A stretch of 64,000 nucleotides of DNA from Sphingorhabdus_B arenilitoris (GTDB lineage: Bacteria; Pseudomonadota; Alphaproteobacteria; Sphingomonadales; Sphingomonadaceae): assembly GCF_042651485.1 (NCBI RefSeq), contig NZ_JBHSDH010000010.1:186001-250000 (forward strand), given 5' to 3'. Of the stretch, positions 18,529-27,574 are shown piece after piece (the stretch's first letter is position 1; the number at the start of each line of letters is the position of its first letter). Under the pieces are notes generated by a model that searched no databases, was not told where the DNA came from, and saw only the letters and a list, made by a program, of their open reading frames with translations. The position numbers were made by a program, and so were the translations under genes.

Positions 18529-18615
18529 GCCCAGATGGCGGAATTGGTAGACGCACCAGCTTCAGGTGCTGGCGCTCGCAAGGGCGTGGAGGTTCGAGTC
18601 CTCTTCTGGGCACCA
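18529..18615 (+). tRNA. tRNA-Leu (anticodon CAG)
   Basis: Folds as an 87-base class II tRNA with CCA encoded. The acceptor arms GCCCAGA and TCTGGGC pair fully; the anticodon stem CCAGC/GCTGG encloses TTCAGGT, giving anticodon CAG, which reads CUG, the commonest leucine codon in such genomes. The T arm GGTTCGAGTCC and a long variable arm typical of tRNA-Leu are present. Confidence 0.97.
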
Positions 18616-18722
18616 TTTGTTCTTTTCCCTACATTCCAGATTGCTTGCAAAAGCCGAGGCGACCAAGGTTGGGGCCTGTCGCAGCTTGCCTTTTCGGGCA
18701 TGGGTACATATGTTTCAATGTC

Positions 18723-19898
18723 ATGAAATTCATCCCAAAAATGATCCTTTCGCTCCTATCTTTTTATGCAATAGGCAGCGAAGCACAGGCACAATATATT
18801 CCCGACGGGTGGCATATCCTGAACCAGTCAAAAGATGGGATTGTCTATGCTTTTCGAGAGAATGAAGCGATCGTTGCTGTAATTGACAAGCAGGGTCTCG
18901 CGCCCGATCAAATGGACCTAGATACTGAAATTTTGAGGGTGTCCGGGCAGCTATCAAAGTCGCCAGCTTGCCAAGGGATGCCCTTATTAAAACCAACCCC
19001 GATTATCAGCCGCCAGGGCAGAAAGCTTGAGGCGGCGGCGGCAAACGAGGAATGCGCGGTTTATGTTCTTCAAACGGGCTGGAATTCTTTGCGGACAATC
19101 TTCGTCCTGCAACAAGGCAGCAGCATCGCCAATGCGCGCAGTGTTGGGCTGCAACTGCTCCAGCGCAATGTAGCGTTGCCGGCTGCGGCAAGCCAAATTG
19201 AGAGCCAAAGTGGCAATGCGTCCCGGCAATCCGCAGAGGCAGAAATAAAGGCAGCACTCTCGCGGGTGCCCCAATCGCGGCGGCCCATTGGCTATTTTCA
19301 ACGCTCCATTCAAATAGCCGGCGGCATCAACGGAATGATGCAAACGATCATATCAACATGGGCGGTGTTTGCGAATGGATATGCTACCGATTGCTTCGAC
19401 GGTTGGGATCCCGAATATCAGGATCCCACTCCGGAAAGCCTGGGGCCAATAACCGAGCAGTGCAGCATCGAAAAATGGCGCAAAGTGGGCAGCAATTACG
19501 AAACCATCGATGAACAAGGCGATACAACGGAATTCAGCCTCGCCAATATAAGTAAGTTTCAACCCGGTCAGCGGTTGCAAGGCTTTATGAAATCCTATGG
19601 GCCCAGCATCGCGACAACCGGATATATCGGCGTGGAAACCAGCGAACTGTTGCTCGAGGAATCAGGCTCCCTCTCCTTTTCCCGGCAAAAGCAACAATGG
19701 CAGGGCGGCAATAGCAATAGCAGCCGCGATACCGACGTCGCGCATTATTATTTTGACGGCTATTTGGCTGGGATACGCTATCCCGGCGGCGCCATACAAA
19801 AATTCTTTGTGGCCCATGCGGATGGCGAAAAAAGTGCCAGCGGAAAATTCGACTATATCTATTGGAATGGGGCATTATTCGCCCGGGAAGACGAATGA
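18723..19898 (+). CDS. Exported protein of unknown function, 391 aa
   Basis: I do not recognise this protein. It begins MKFIPKMILSLLSFYAIG with a signal peptide cut near residue 23 (EAQA-QY); an open frame extends 26 codons upstream but the extension is not signal-like. The mature part has two halves: residues 25-190 with four cysteines in exported-protein context (SPACQGM, NEECAVY), and a later half with CFDGWDPEYQDPTPE and a C-terminal segment of alternating hydrophobic residues (GYLAGIRYPGGAIQKFFVA) that looks beta-rich. It sits alone between tRNA-Leu and a convergent HAD gene. A periplasmic or outer-membrane site is likely. Confidence 0.75.
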   Translation: MKFIPKMILSLLSFYAIGSEAQAQYIPDGWHILNQSKDGIVYAFRENEAIVAVIDKQGLAPDQMDLDTEILRVSGQLSKSPACQGMPLLKPTPIISRQGRKLEAAAANEECAVYVLQTGWNSLRTIFVLQQGSSIANARSVGLQLLQRNVALPAAASQIESQSGNASRQSAEAEIKAALSRVPQSRRPIGYFQRSIQIAGGINGMMQTIISTWAVFANGYATDCFDGWDPEYQDPTPESLGPITEQCSIEKWRKVGSNYETIDEQGDTTEFSLANISKFQPGQRLQGFMKSYGPSIATTGYIGVETSELLLEESGSLSFSRQKQQWQGGNSNSSRDTDVAHYYFDGYLAGIRYPGGAIQKFFVAHADGEKSASGKFDYIYWNGALFAREDE

Positions 19899-19903
19899 TT
19901 TGG

Positions 19904-20512
19904 TTATAGCAATCCCAGCCGCGCCAAGTCTTCACGCAAATTAGCCGCATCGCGGAAATGATGGACATGCAGTCCAAAATCGCAGGCGGCGTCAATATTG
20001 GCGAGATTGTCATCGATAAATATCGCGCTGGCTGGATCAATGCTGAAACGGTCGCAGGCAAGCGCATAGATGGCGGGGTCAGGCTTCACCAATTTTTCGC
20101 GGCCGGACACGATGATATCGGTGAATAGATCAAATACCGGCTGCGTTGGACGAAACAGGTCCCAAAATTCCGCTCCGAAATTGGTGATTGCGAATAACGG
20201 CACTGACGATGCGCTGAGCTGTTCCAATATTTCCAAACTGCCCTCCACCGGCCCGGGAATGGTTTCAGTGAAGCGTTTCGTATAGGCCTCAATCAAATGC
20301 GCATGACCGGGAAATTGGGCGCTGCGTTCCTGCAACATTTCGGCGAGGGGCCGCCCGGCATCATGCTGAAAATGCCATTCTTCGGTCACCACATGGTTCA
20401 AAAACCAGTCGAGCTCTGCTGGATCATCGATCAGCTTTGCAAATAAATGCCGCAAGTCCCAATGGAACAGAACCCGTCCGACATCAAAAATGACATTTTC
20501 GATTGCGCTCAT
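19904..20512 (-). CDS. HAD-superfamily hydrolase (YihX-like)
   Basis: A 202-residue haloacid-dehalogenase-fold phosphatase. Motif I is FDVGRVLFHWD (residues 9-19) with the nucleophile Asp10 but with Gly instead of the second Asp, as in YihX and related sugar-phosphate phosphatases. Motif II is in FAITNF, motif III at KLVKPDPAIYALA and motif IV at IFIDDNLANI. It probably dephosphorylates a small sugar phosphate; the substrate is not shown by the sequence. Confidence 0.85.
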   Translation of the reverse strand: MSAIENVIFDVGRVLFHWDLRHLFAKLIDDPAELDWFLNHVVTEEWHFQHDAGRPLAEMLQERSAQFPGHAHLIEAYTKRFTETIPGPVEGSLEILEQLSASSVPLFAITNFGAEFWDLFRPTQPVFDLFTDIIVSGREKLVKPDPAIYALACDRFSIDPASAIFIDDNLANIDAACDFGLHVHHFRDAANLREDLARLGLL

Positions 20513-20544
20513 TTACATTCAGTTCCGTCTACTTAGCCTATAAC

Positions 20545-20578
20545 GCAAAAAACCGCCCACGAATGGATCGGGGCGGTG
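20545..20578 (-). terminator. Rho-independent terminator of rpmJ
   Basis: On the minus strand ACCGCCC pairs with GGGCGGT around an 11-base loop and is followed directly by TTTTTTG. It lies 52 bases after the rpmJ stop and matches a classical intrinsic terminator. Confidence 0.8.
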
Positions 20579-20629
20579 GTTGCTTGCCGAGATTCGCACG
20601 AATAGAGCGAATCGATGTCATGGGCTGAA

Positions 20630-20755
20630 TTAGCCCTGACGTGCCTTAAACCGGCGGTTTGTTTTGTTGATCACATAAACGCGGCCACGGCGGCGAATCA
20701 CGCGGTTATCACGGTGACGGCCCTTAAGGGATTTGAGAGAATTGACGATCTTCAT
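20630..20755 (-). CDS. rpmJ: 50S ribosomal protein L36
   Basis: A 41-residue basic ribosomal protein, MKIVNSLKSLKGRHRDNRVI onwards to the C-terminal KTNRRFKARQG. It is the longer alphaproteobacterial type of L36 with no zinc-binding CxxC set. It stands alone, not in the spc operon, and has its own terminator. The longer open frame upstream to 20833 starts with unrelated residues; the ATG at 20755 is the family start. Confidence 0.95.
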   Translation of the reverse strand: MKIVNSLKSLKGRHRDNRVIRRRGRVYVINKTNRRFKARQG

Positions 20756-20905
20756 GGGATTTGCCCGCTCATAAATGTTTGTGAATATGCGGCCCAAAGG
20801 GCGCATTTGAAGGCGCGCTAATATGGCTGCCACCCTGCAAAGTCAAGCGTCATTGCGGGTTCATCTCCACTTGTTTATGAGCTTTCGATCAACAGGAGAA
20901 TTTAT

Positions 20906-21523
20906 ATGCGCCTTGCCATCCTCTCGCTCACCGCTGCGGCTGTTGCCTTATCGGCTTGCGCAACGCCCGCTGGACCCGTCGAAATCACGCGATTCAACCG
21001 CGCTGATGAAGGGGTGCAATATGGCAATGGCAGCTTTGCCGTCGAAATTGCCCGCACCGACAATGCCGGGGAGCAGGCGGAGGGAACACCATTGTCGGCT
21101 TCGCCTTATTTGAACGCGGTCGCAGCCGAAATGCAGCGCATAGGCTATAGCGAAAATAGCGATAATGCCTCGGTCATCGCGCAGGTCGGCTATGGCGTGC
21201 GTGACCTGGGCAAACGGGATCGGCGCGGTCCCGTGTCGGTCGGTGTCGGCGGTTCAACCGGCGGATATCGCTCCGGCGTTGGCGTGGGGCTTGGCCTTGA
21301 CCTGACCAGCTTGCTCAACCGGCCGAAAAACCGCGTGCTCACCGAATTATCTGTACGGATCATCGAACGCGATGGCGGGCGGGTAATTTGGGAAGGCAGT
21401 GCTGCACAGGAAAGCGACGCTGGGTCGGCTGCATCGGCCAGCGATTCGGCCGCGCAAAAGCTTGCTTCTGCGCTGTTCAGCAATTTCCCCGGCAAATCCG
21501 GTGAAAGCATCATCGTTAAATAA
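20906..21523 (+). CDS. DUF4136 lipoprotein
   Basis: A 205-residue lipoprotein: signal peptide with lipobox LSAC and the lipid-anchored Cys18. The mature part is DUF4136-like: SASPYLNAVAAEMQRIGY near residue 70, a Gly-rich middle (GPVSVGVGGSTGG), and a C-terminal strand-rich part that contains VIWEGSA and ends in GESIIVK. DUF4136 proteins are envelope proteins of unknown role. An AGGAG ribosome-binding site precedes the ATG. Confidence 0.85.
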   Translation: MRLAILSLTAAAVALSACATPAGPVEITRFNRADEGVQYGNGSFAVEIARTDNAGEQAEGTPLSASPYLNAVAAEMQRIGYSENSDNASVIAQVGYGVRDLGKRDRRGPVSVGVGGSTGGYRSGVGVGLGLDLTSLLNRPKNRVLTELSVRIIERDGGRVIWEGSAAQESDAGSAASASDSAAQKLASALFSNFPGKSGESIIVK

Positions 21524-21647
21524 AGCGCGCCAGCGACCAGCCGGTGCTAGTCGCATTTGCCCTTGGACAAGCGCTGCCGCTGTCTTTATTGCACCTGATA
21601 TGACGGGCACACAGCCTGCTCCTATTCACGCTTAGAAAGAATTGTCG

Positions 21648-22802
21648 ATGACCATCCGTTCCATCAACGCCGCCTTTGACAGCGGCAACATCATCGTGAA
21701 ATCCATTGATGGCGCTGCTGCGACTCTGTCGGTCCGCAAGGATAAGGATAGCGATTTTTTCCAATGGTTCCATTTTCGCGTGGAAAGCGAAGCGGGCGAA
21801 GCAATCTCCCTGAAAATTACCGACCTGAATGAAAGCGCCTATCCCGGCGGCTGGTCCGACTATAATGCCTGCGTTTCCGAAGATCGCAGCTATTGGGGCC
21901 GCGCCCCGTCCAGCTTTGATGCCAATGAAGATGGCGGCACGCTGACCATCACCTATTTACCGATGGGCGGGATTAGCTGGTTTGCCTATTTTGCGCCTTA
22001 TTCGCTGGAACGGCATCATGACCTGATCAGCGAGGCCGCCTTATATGAAGGCGTCACCCACCGCACGCTTGGCTATTCGCTGGAGGGACGGCCGATTGAC
22101 TGTGTCGAAATGGGGACAGGGGAAACCCACGTCTGGCTGTATGCGCGGCAACATCCAGGCGAAAGCATGGCCGAATGGTGGATGGAGGGCGCGCTCGAAA
22201 TGCTGACCGATCCGGCCGATCCCCATGCGCGTATCCTGCGCGAGAAGGCGACGATACATATCGTGCCCAATTGCAATCCCGACGGGTCATTTCGCGGCCA
22301 TTTGCGCACCAACTATGCGGGCGTGAACCTGAACCGTGAATGGGCCGAACCGTCGGCAGAACGCAGCCCCGAAGTGCTATGTATCCGCGATGCGATGGAC
22401 GAAACCGGATGCCATTGGGCGATAGATGTCCATGGTGACGAGGCGATCCCAGCCGCCTTCATCGCGGGTTTCCACGGCATCCCTAGCTGGACCGATGAAC
22501 AAGGCGCGCGCTATGACGTTTATAAAGCGCGGCTCGATGCGCGAACCCCGGATTTTCAGCGAAAGCTCGGCTATCCCGAAAAAGAAGCGCCGGGCAGCGC
22601 GAACTTGTCCATGTCAACCAACCAGCTTGCCGAACGGTTCAGCGATGCCGTCAATGGCGCTGGTAAGGGATGCGTCGCAATGACGCTGGAAATGCCATTT
22701 AAGGATAATCACGAATTGCCCGACGCCGAACAGGGTTGGAGCCCGGAACGCAGCGCCGCGCTGGCCCGAGAATGTCTGGCCGTACTGGCGGAGATGGTTT
22801 AG
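21648..22802 (+). CDS. M14 zinc carboxypeptidase, Nna1/CCP-like
   Basis: A 384-residue zinc peptidase of the M14 cytosolic carboxypeptidase branch. An N-terminal beta-sandwich (about 1-120) precedes the catalytic domain. Zinc ligands are His169 and Glu172 in ARQHPGES and His262 in AIDVHGDE; the substrate-binding NPDG (210-213) and NLNREW are present, and the catalytic Glu is in LEMPFKDN. No signal peptide, so it acts in the cytoplasm; bacterial members' substrates are mostly unknown. I use the ATG at 21648 rather than the TTG two codons earlier. The GNAT gene follows after four bases. Confidence 0.88.
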   Translation: MTIRSINAAFDSGNIIVKSIDGAAATLSVRKDKDSDFFQWFHFRVESEAGEAISLKITDLNESAYPGGWSDYNACVSEDRSYWGRAPSSFDANEDGGTLTITYLPMGGISWFAYFAPYSLERHHDLISEAALYEGVTHRTLGYSLEGRPIDCVEMGTGETHVWLYARQHPGESMAEWWMEGALEMLTDPADPHARILREKATIHIVPNCNPDGSFRGHLRTNYAGVNLNREWAEPSAERSPEVLCIRDAMDETGCHWAIDVHGDEAIPAAFIAGFHGIPSWTDEQGARYDVYKARLDARTPDFQRKLGYPEKEAPGSANLSMSTNQLAERFSDAVNGAGKGCVAMTLEMPFKDNHELPDAEQGWSPERSAALARECLAVLAEMV

Positions 22803-22806
22803 GGCC

Positions 22807-23286
22807 ATGCATATCACACCCGACGACCTATCTGGCCCTGAAATCCGCGCCTTGCTTGAAACGCATTTTGCCGGCATGCTGGCAAACTCGCCCAAAGATA
22901 AATGCCATTTCCTCGATTTTGACGGGCTTAAGGGACCGGATGTCACTTTCTGGTCAGTATGGACCGGCGACGCCCCCGATGCGCAGCTGATGGGATGCGG
23001 CGCGCTGCGCGAAATGATGGGCGCTAACGGGTCTAAAGAGGGTGAGATTAAATCGATGCGCACCGATGAGGGCCATTTGCGCAAAGGCGCGGGCGCGGAG
23101 ATGTTGCGCCATATTATCGCCGAGGCGCAGCGGCGCGGTTATGTACGGCTGAACCTGGAAACCGGATCGGGCGCCGCCTTTGACGCTGCGCATGCGCTCT
23201 ATCTCGCGCATGGCTTTACCTATTGCGGACCCTTTGGCGATTACCGCGAAGATCCGTTCAGCCGGTTTATGACGAAGCCGCTGTGA
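22807..23286 (+). CDS. GNAT-family N-acetyltransferase
   Basis: A 159-residue acetyltransferase with the acetyl-CoA loop RKGAGAEML near residue 97 and the C-terminal ALYLAHGFTYCGPFGDY. It starts four bases after the peptidase stop, so the two genes form an operon; a functional link with the peptidase is plausible but not shown. The substrate, amine or amino acid, is unknown. Confidence 0.85.
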   Translation: MHITPDDLSGPEIRALLETHFAGMLANSPKDKCHFLDFDGLKGPDVTFWSVWTGDAPDAQLMGCGALREMMGANGSKEGEIKSMRTDEGHLRKGAGAEMLRHIIAEAQRRGYVRLNLETGSGAAFDAAHALYLAHGFTYCGPFGDYREDPFSRFMTKPL

Positions 23287-23366
23287 CCGCTATTTGGGTC
23301 GGTTGAGATTCAAAAACAGTGCCTGTCCAAATCACAATTTAGTGATTCCCGCGAAGGCAAGCGGGG

Positions 23367-25298
23367 TTAAGCTCGGACGCCCGCTTCCTCTACTCCGGCG
23401 CTGTTATGACGGAGCGCCTTAAGCACGGTATCAACGATTTGCGGCGCGTTGAGGCCCGCTTCATCATATTGCTTTTGCGGGTTATCATGTTCTTGAAACA
23501 TATCTGGTAAACGCAAGGTCCGGATTTTTAGGCCTGCATCGGTTAGCCCCAAATCGCTAGCCAACGTCAATATATGCGCGCCCAGTCCGCCTATAGCCGC
23601 CTCCTCCACTGTGACCACGACATCATGGCTTGTCATAAGCTGCCGGATCAATGCTTCATCCAGCGGTTTGGCGAAACGCATATCGGCAACCGTCGTACTT
23701 AGGCCTTTGGCGTCCAAAATATCAGCAGCCTTCATGGCTTCGGCAAGCCTGGTGCCGAGTGACAATATAGCAACCTTTTTGCCTTCGCGCACGATACGGC
23801 CCTTACCAATGGTCAGCTTTTGCGGAATTTCGGGGAGCGCCGCGCCAGTGCCATTGCCGCGCGGATAACGCAGCGCAATCGGCCCATCATCATATTCGGC
23901 CGCCGTATAGGTCATATGGACCAGCTCCGCCTCATCGCTGGGCGACATGACCACCATATTGGGCAAGGTGGCCAAATAGGTGATGTCAAAACTGCCTGCA
24001 TGGGTGGACCCATCCGCGCCAACCAACCCAGCGCGGTCAATCGCAAAACGCACGGGCAGATTTTGAATGGCGACGTCATGCACCACCTGATCATAGGCGC
24101 GTTGCAGGAATGTTGAATATATGGCGGCAAAGGGCCGCATACCCTGCGCCGCAAGCCCGGCGGCAAAAGTGACGGCATGTTGTTCGGCAATACCGACGTC
24201 AAAACTGCGATCGGGATGCGCCGCGGCAAATTTATCAACGCCTGTGCCCGATGGCATAGCCGCCGTGATGGCGCAGATACGCGGATCGCTATCGGCCAGA
24301 TTGGCAAGTGTTTCGCCAAACACATTTTGATAAGCAGGCGGGCCGCCGCCCGGGCCTTTATCCTGTTTGCCGCTAATCACGTCGAATTTGGCGACGCCAT
24401 GATATTTGTCATCGGCCGCTTCGGCAGGAGCATAGCCTTTGCCTTTTTGCGTTACGGCATGGATCAGCACGGGCCCTTCGGCATTATCGCGGACATTTTC
24501 GAGCACTGGGATCAATTGTTCCAGATTATGACCATCAATCGGCCCGACATAATAAAAGCCGAGTTCCTCAAACAAGGTGCCGCCCATCGCCATGCCGCGC
24601 GCATATTCTTCCGCCTTTGCAGTGGCATTATGGACGCGGCGCGACAATTTCGCCGTCAGTTTGCTCGCAATTTTGCGAATGCCCAGATATTCGCTCGATG
24701 ATACAAGGCGCGCAAGATAGCCGGATAGCCCGCCCACCGGCGGCGCGATCGACATGTCATTGTCATTTAAGATCACGACCAGCCGGTTGCCTGCTGCTGC
24801 GGCGTTATTCATCGCTTCATAGGCCATGCCGGCGCTCATCGCGCCATCGCCGATGACGGCTATCGCCTTGCCCGGTTTGCCAGCCATTTTATTGGCAACA
24901 GCAAAGCCCAAAGCCGCGCTGATTGAGGTAGAGCTATGTGCAGCGCCGAAGGGATCATATTCGCTCTCACTGCGCTTTGTGAAGCCAGATAGGCCGCCGC
25001 CTTGGCGCAATGTGCGGATGCGGTCGCGGCGTCCGGTGATGATTTTATGCGGATAGCATTGATGCCCAACATCCCAGATCAGGCGGTCCTGCGGGGTGTT
25101 GAAAACATAATGGATGGCAGTGGTTAGCTCTACGACGCCCAGACCTGCGCCCAAATGGCCGCCGGTGACCGACACGGCGCTAATCACTTCCTGACGCAGT
25201 TCGTCGGCAAATTTGCGCAGATCGCTTTCTTTCAACTGACGCAAATCAGCCGGGAAATTCACTTTGTCCAACAAAGGTGTATTCGGTGTATCTGTCAT
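23367..25298 (-). CDS. dxs: 1-deoxy-D-xylulose-5-phosphate synthase
   Basis: Condenses pyruvate with glyceraldehyde-3-phosphate in the MEP isoprenoid pathway; thiamine diphosphate cofactor. The 643 residues are full length. The TPP-binding motif GDGAMSAGMAYEAMNNA lies near residue 153, and the transketolase-central segment DVGIAEQHAVTFAAGLA near 370 includes the conserved His of the active site. I start at MTDTPNTPL; four additional residues upstream are open. The gene is in an own transcription unit convergent with the GNAT gene. Confidence 0.97.
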   Translation of the reverse strand: MTDTPNTPLLDKVNFPADLRQLKESDLRKFADELRQEVISAVSVTGGHLGAGLGVVELTTAIHYVFNTPQDRLIWDVGHQCYPHKIITGRRDRIRTLRQGGGLSGFTKRSESEYDPFGAAHSSTSISAALGFAVANKMAGKPGKAIAVIGDGAMSAGMAYEAMNNAAAAGNRLVVILNDNDMSIAPPVGGLSGYLARLVSSSEYLGIRKIASKLTAKLSRRVHNATAKAEEYARGMAMGGTLFEELGFYYVGPIDGHNLEQLIPVLENVRDNAEGPVLIHAVTQKGKGYAPAEAADDKYHGVAKFDVISGKQDKGPGGGPPAYQNVFGETLANLADSDPRICAITAAMPSGTGVDKFAAAHPDRSFDVGIAEQHAVTFAAGLAAQGMRPFAAIYSTFLQRAYDQVVHDVAIQNLPVRFAIDRAGLVGADGSTHAGSFDITYLATLPNMVVMSPSDEAELVHMTYTAAEYDDGPIALRYPRGNGTGAALPEIPQKLTIGKGRIVREGKKVAILSLGTRLAEAMKAADILDAKGLSTTVADMRFAKPLDEALIRQLMTSHDVVVTVEEAAIGGLGAHILTLASDLGLTDAGLKIRTLRLPDMFQEHDNPQKQYDEAGLNAPQIVDTVLKALRHNSAGVEEAGVRA

Positions 25299-25407
25299 GG
25301 GCATTAGCAATAACCGCTAAAATCAGCGCTGTCGAATGACTTTATCGTGCAGATGTTGTGCAGCAATGTGGCAATAGCGATGGCCGCAGAGCGCCGATGG
25401 TCAGAAC

Positions 25408-25869
25408 CTAGTCGCAGTCGGCGCAGGTGCCGCGCACTTCGATGACCGGCCGGACATTCGCAAAGCCAGCTTCTCCCGCTGCGTCGCGGACGCTTTGCGA
25501 TAATTTATCGTTATCCAAATGGGTCGCATTGCCGCAATTGTCGCAGATTAGGAAAATGCAATCATGCAAACATCCCGGGTGCGAATTGGCGATATAGGCA
25601 TTGGCGCTCTCGACGCGGCGGGCGAGATTGGTTGTGACGAACAGGTCCAATATCCGGTATACACTATTTGGCGCAACGCGTTTGCCCCGCTTTTGCGAAA
25701 CGAGATCGGCAATATCATAAGCCGAAGCCGGCTTTTCAAAAGTTGCCAGCACCTCGAATATCGCTGCGCGCATATCGGTCCACTGCTCTCCCGCTTCGGT
25801 CAGCGTAGCCTTGGCCGCATCGGCAAGCGATGCGCCTTCATGTTCATGATGGTGATGATGATCCGTCAT
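25408..25869 (-). CDS. zur: Fur-family regulator, probably zinc-responsive
   Basis: A 153-residue Fur-family repressor with winged-helix DNA-binding part (MRAAIFEVLATFEKPASAYDI) and a dimerisation domain. Structural zinc cysteines are in LICDNCGNATH and at the C-terminus in GTCADCD. The N-terminus carries five consecutive His and a further His pair (HHHHHEHE), a possible metal sensor or buffer. Position next to merC and CxxC pattern suggest Zur rather than Fur or PerR; its metal is inferred. Confidence 0.8.
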   Translation of the reverse strand: MTDHHHHHEHEGASLADAAKATLTEAGEQWTDMRAAIFEVLATFEKPASAYDIADLVSQKRGKRVAPNSVYRILDLFVTTNLARRVESANAYIANSHPGCLHDCIFLICDNCGNATHLDNDKLSQSVRDAAGEAGFANVRPVIEVRGTCADCD

Positions 25870-25958
25870 GACTTTGAAATAAGCGCTATTTGGCCATATA
25901 GCAAGAAAATGCGCCGCAATTCACCGCACCGGTTCAATTATCGGATGTTCTAGGTCGC

Positions 25959-26327
25959 TTAATGAGCCGCGCGGTGGTTCAAATCATGGCCAAGGGCGAG
26001 CAAAATGACCCCGAGCACAGTGTAAAGCATCTCGCTTTCACCATGGGGCAGAGACAAAGCGCCAGACATCACGCCAATACCCAATGCGCCGATCGCTGCA
26101 GGCATCATAAAGCCATGCTGTAATATGCCTTTACCTAATGAAAGCAGGCCAAAGCCAATGGCCAGCATCAGGCCGATTTCATGAATGATAGGATCAAATA
26201 GAACGCCGCCAGCGGACGCAAGCGCCACAAGGAAAATGGCGGTCGCAAGGCAATGCACTAGGCACAGGCCAGCGAGCCCTATGCCGAGACCGTCCCAGCG
26301 CCATTTCTGCCATAATGCGGTTGTCAT
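25959..26327 (-). CDS. MerC-domain membrane protein
   Basis: A 122-residue protein with four membrane segments and the MerC signature, GIGLAGLCLVHCLATAIFL (residues 14-32), with the paired Cys/His in the first helix. MerC was described as a mercury carrier. Here it is followed by the zinc-type regulator after 89 bases and no other mer gene is near, so a zinc-related role is more likely (inference). It is divergent from ctaA. Confidence 0.82.
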   Translation of the reverse strand: MTTALWQKWRWDGLGIGLAGLCLVHCLATAIFLVALASAGGVLFDPIIHEIGLMLAIGFGLLSLGKGILQHGFMMPAAIGALGIGVMSGALSLPHGESEMLYTVLGVILLALGHDLNHRAAH

Positions 26328-26454
26328 GGAGGCTATATGGCATGATTCGAGTGAGGTTACAATATATCATTAGGTGAGATGATTGCGATTTATGCAATTT
26401 TGTTGCCCCCTAACCACAGTTGATCGCAGCGCCCGTCGGCGGCATATAGCAGAG

Positions 26455-27564
26455 ATGAACGACATTGCTCAAAATGTGAATTTGAAAGCGCGGCCCAACG
26501 CGCTTGCCAATTGGTTGTTTTTCGTTGCAAGCCTCGTCTTTGCGATGGTGGTGGTGGGCGGGATAACGCGGCTGACGGAATCCGGTCTGTCTATTACCGA
26601 ATGGAAACCGGTGACCGGCGCGCTGCCGCCCCTAAACGAGGCCGACTGGCTGTCCGAATTCGAAAAATACCGAACAACGACTGAATATCAGCAAGTGAAT
26701 GCAGGGATGAGCCTTGCTGACTTTAAATTCATTTATTTTTGGGAATGGGCGCACCGGTTGCTGGCCCGGCTCGTCGGCGTTGCCTTTGCCTTGCCTTTCC
26801 TGTGGTTTTTGGTGAAAGGCGCGATTCCCAAGGGCTATATCGTTCGTTTGGTCCCATTATTCCTATTGGGCGGATTGCAGGGGGTGATCGGTTGGTGGAT
26901 GGTGGTTTCCGGCCTCGCTGACCGCACCGATGTAAGCCATTTCCGGCTTGCAACGCATTTACTATTGGCTCTCTTTATATTGGCATCGTTGGTGTGGACA
27001 GCGCTTGATCTAAAAGCGTTGGCGGCAGACAGAAATGCGCCGCGCTCACGGCTCACTGGCTTTGCTCTGATCGTCATCGTGATTTTATTGATACAATTGC
27101 TGTTCGGTGCCTATGTCGCTGGCATGAATGCGGGGCAAGTCGCCAATACATGGCCGTTGATGAATGATCATTTTGTTCCAGAGGGTATAGAGTGGACCCA
27201 AGGCGTCGTGTTTGCTGTGCTCAATGATCCATTTCTGGTGCATTTCATCCATCGCTGGTGGGCATGGGTCGCGGTCGCGGCGCTGATCCTTATGGCACGG
27301 CGGTTGAAAAAAATGGGTGCGCGGCGCATTTCGGTGGCCATCCATGTCGCGTTCGGGACACAGATATTACTCGGCATCTCCACGGTGATGAGCGGTGTCA
27401 ATATCACCAATTTTGCGATTACATTGGCCGTGTTGCATCAGGCCGTCGGCGCCCTATTGGTTGCCAGCGTGGCCTGGGGCGCGCACCGGCTGGGAACGGC
27501 ACCCGGGCGGGAACCAAGCATAGCGGGCGGCGGTATGGCGCCTGGTCAGGTAACGGCGGCATAA
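26455..27564 (+). CDS. ctaA: Heme A synthase
   Basis: Converts heme O to heme A for cytochrome aa3 oxidase. The 369-residue membrane protein has eight helices and the paired histidines of the family in EWAHRLLARLVG (about 101-112), VSHFRLATHL, FIHRWWAWVA and LHQAVGALL. The start is MNDIAQNVNL, 24 codons after an upstream ATG that gives no family likeness. It precedes cutA by ten bases. It is of the alphaproteobacterial type with TRLTESGLSITEWKPVTG. Confidence 0.95.
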   Translation: MNDIAQNVNLKARPNALANWLFFVASLVFAMVVVGGITRLTESGLSITEWKPVTGALPPLNEADWLSEFEKYRTTTEYQQVNAGMSLADFKFIYFWEWAHRLLARLVGVAFALPFLWFLVKGAIPKGYIVRLVPLFLLGGLQGVIGWWMVVSGLADRTDVSHFRLATHLLLALFILASLVWTALDLKALAADRNAPRSRLTGFALIVIVILLIQLLFGAYVAGMNAGQVANTWPLMNDHFVPEGIEWTQGVVFAVLNDPFLVHFIHRWWAWVAVAALILMARRLKKMGARRISVAIHVAFGTQILLGISTVMSGVNITNFAITLAVLHQAVGALLVASVAWGAHRLGTAPGREPSIAGGGMAPGQVTAA

Positions 27565-27574
27565 GGATCAGCAA

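Noticed and set aside
18314..18616. 100-codon open frame on the minus strand across tRNA-Leu
   Set aside because: Its N-terminus VPRRGLEPPRP is the well-known false protein read antisense from tRNA genes.
23287..23366. Short CCCGC...GCGGG hairpin between GNAT gene and dxs
   Set aside because: Only five pairs and no T tract on either strand.
26356..26370. Possible Zur operator before merC
   Set aside because: The arms do not form a real palindrome; kept only as a remark in the merC-zur finding.
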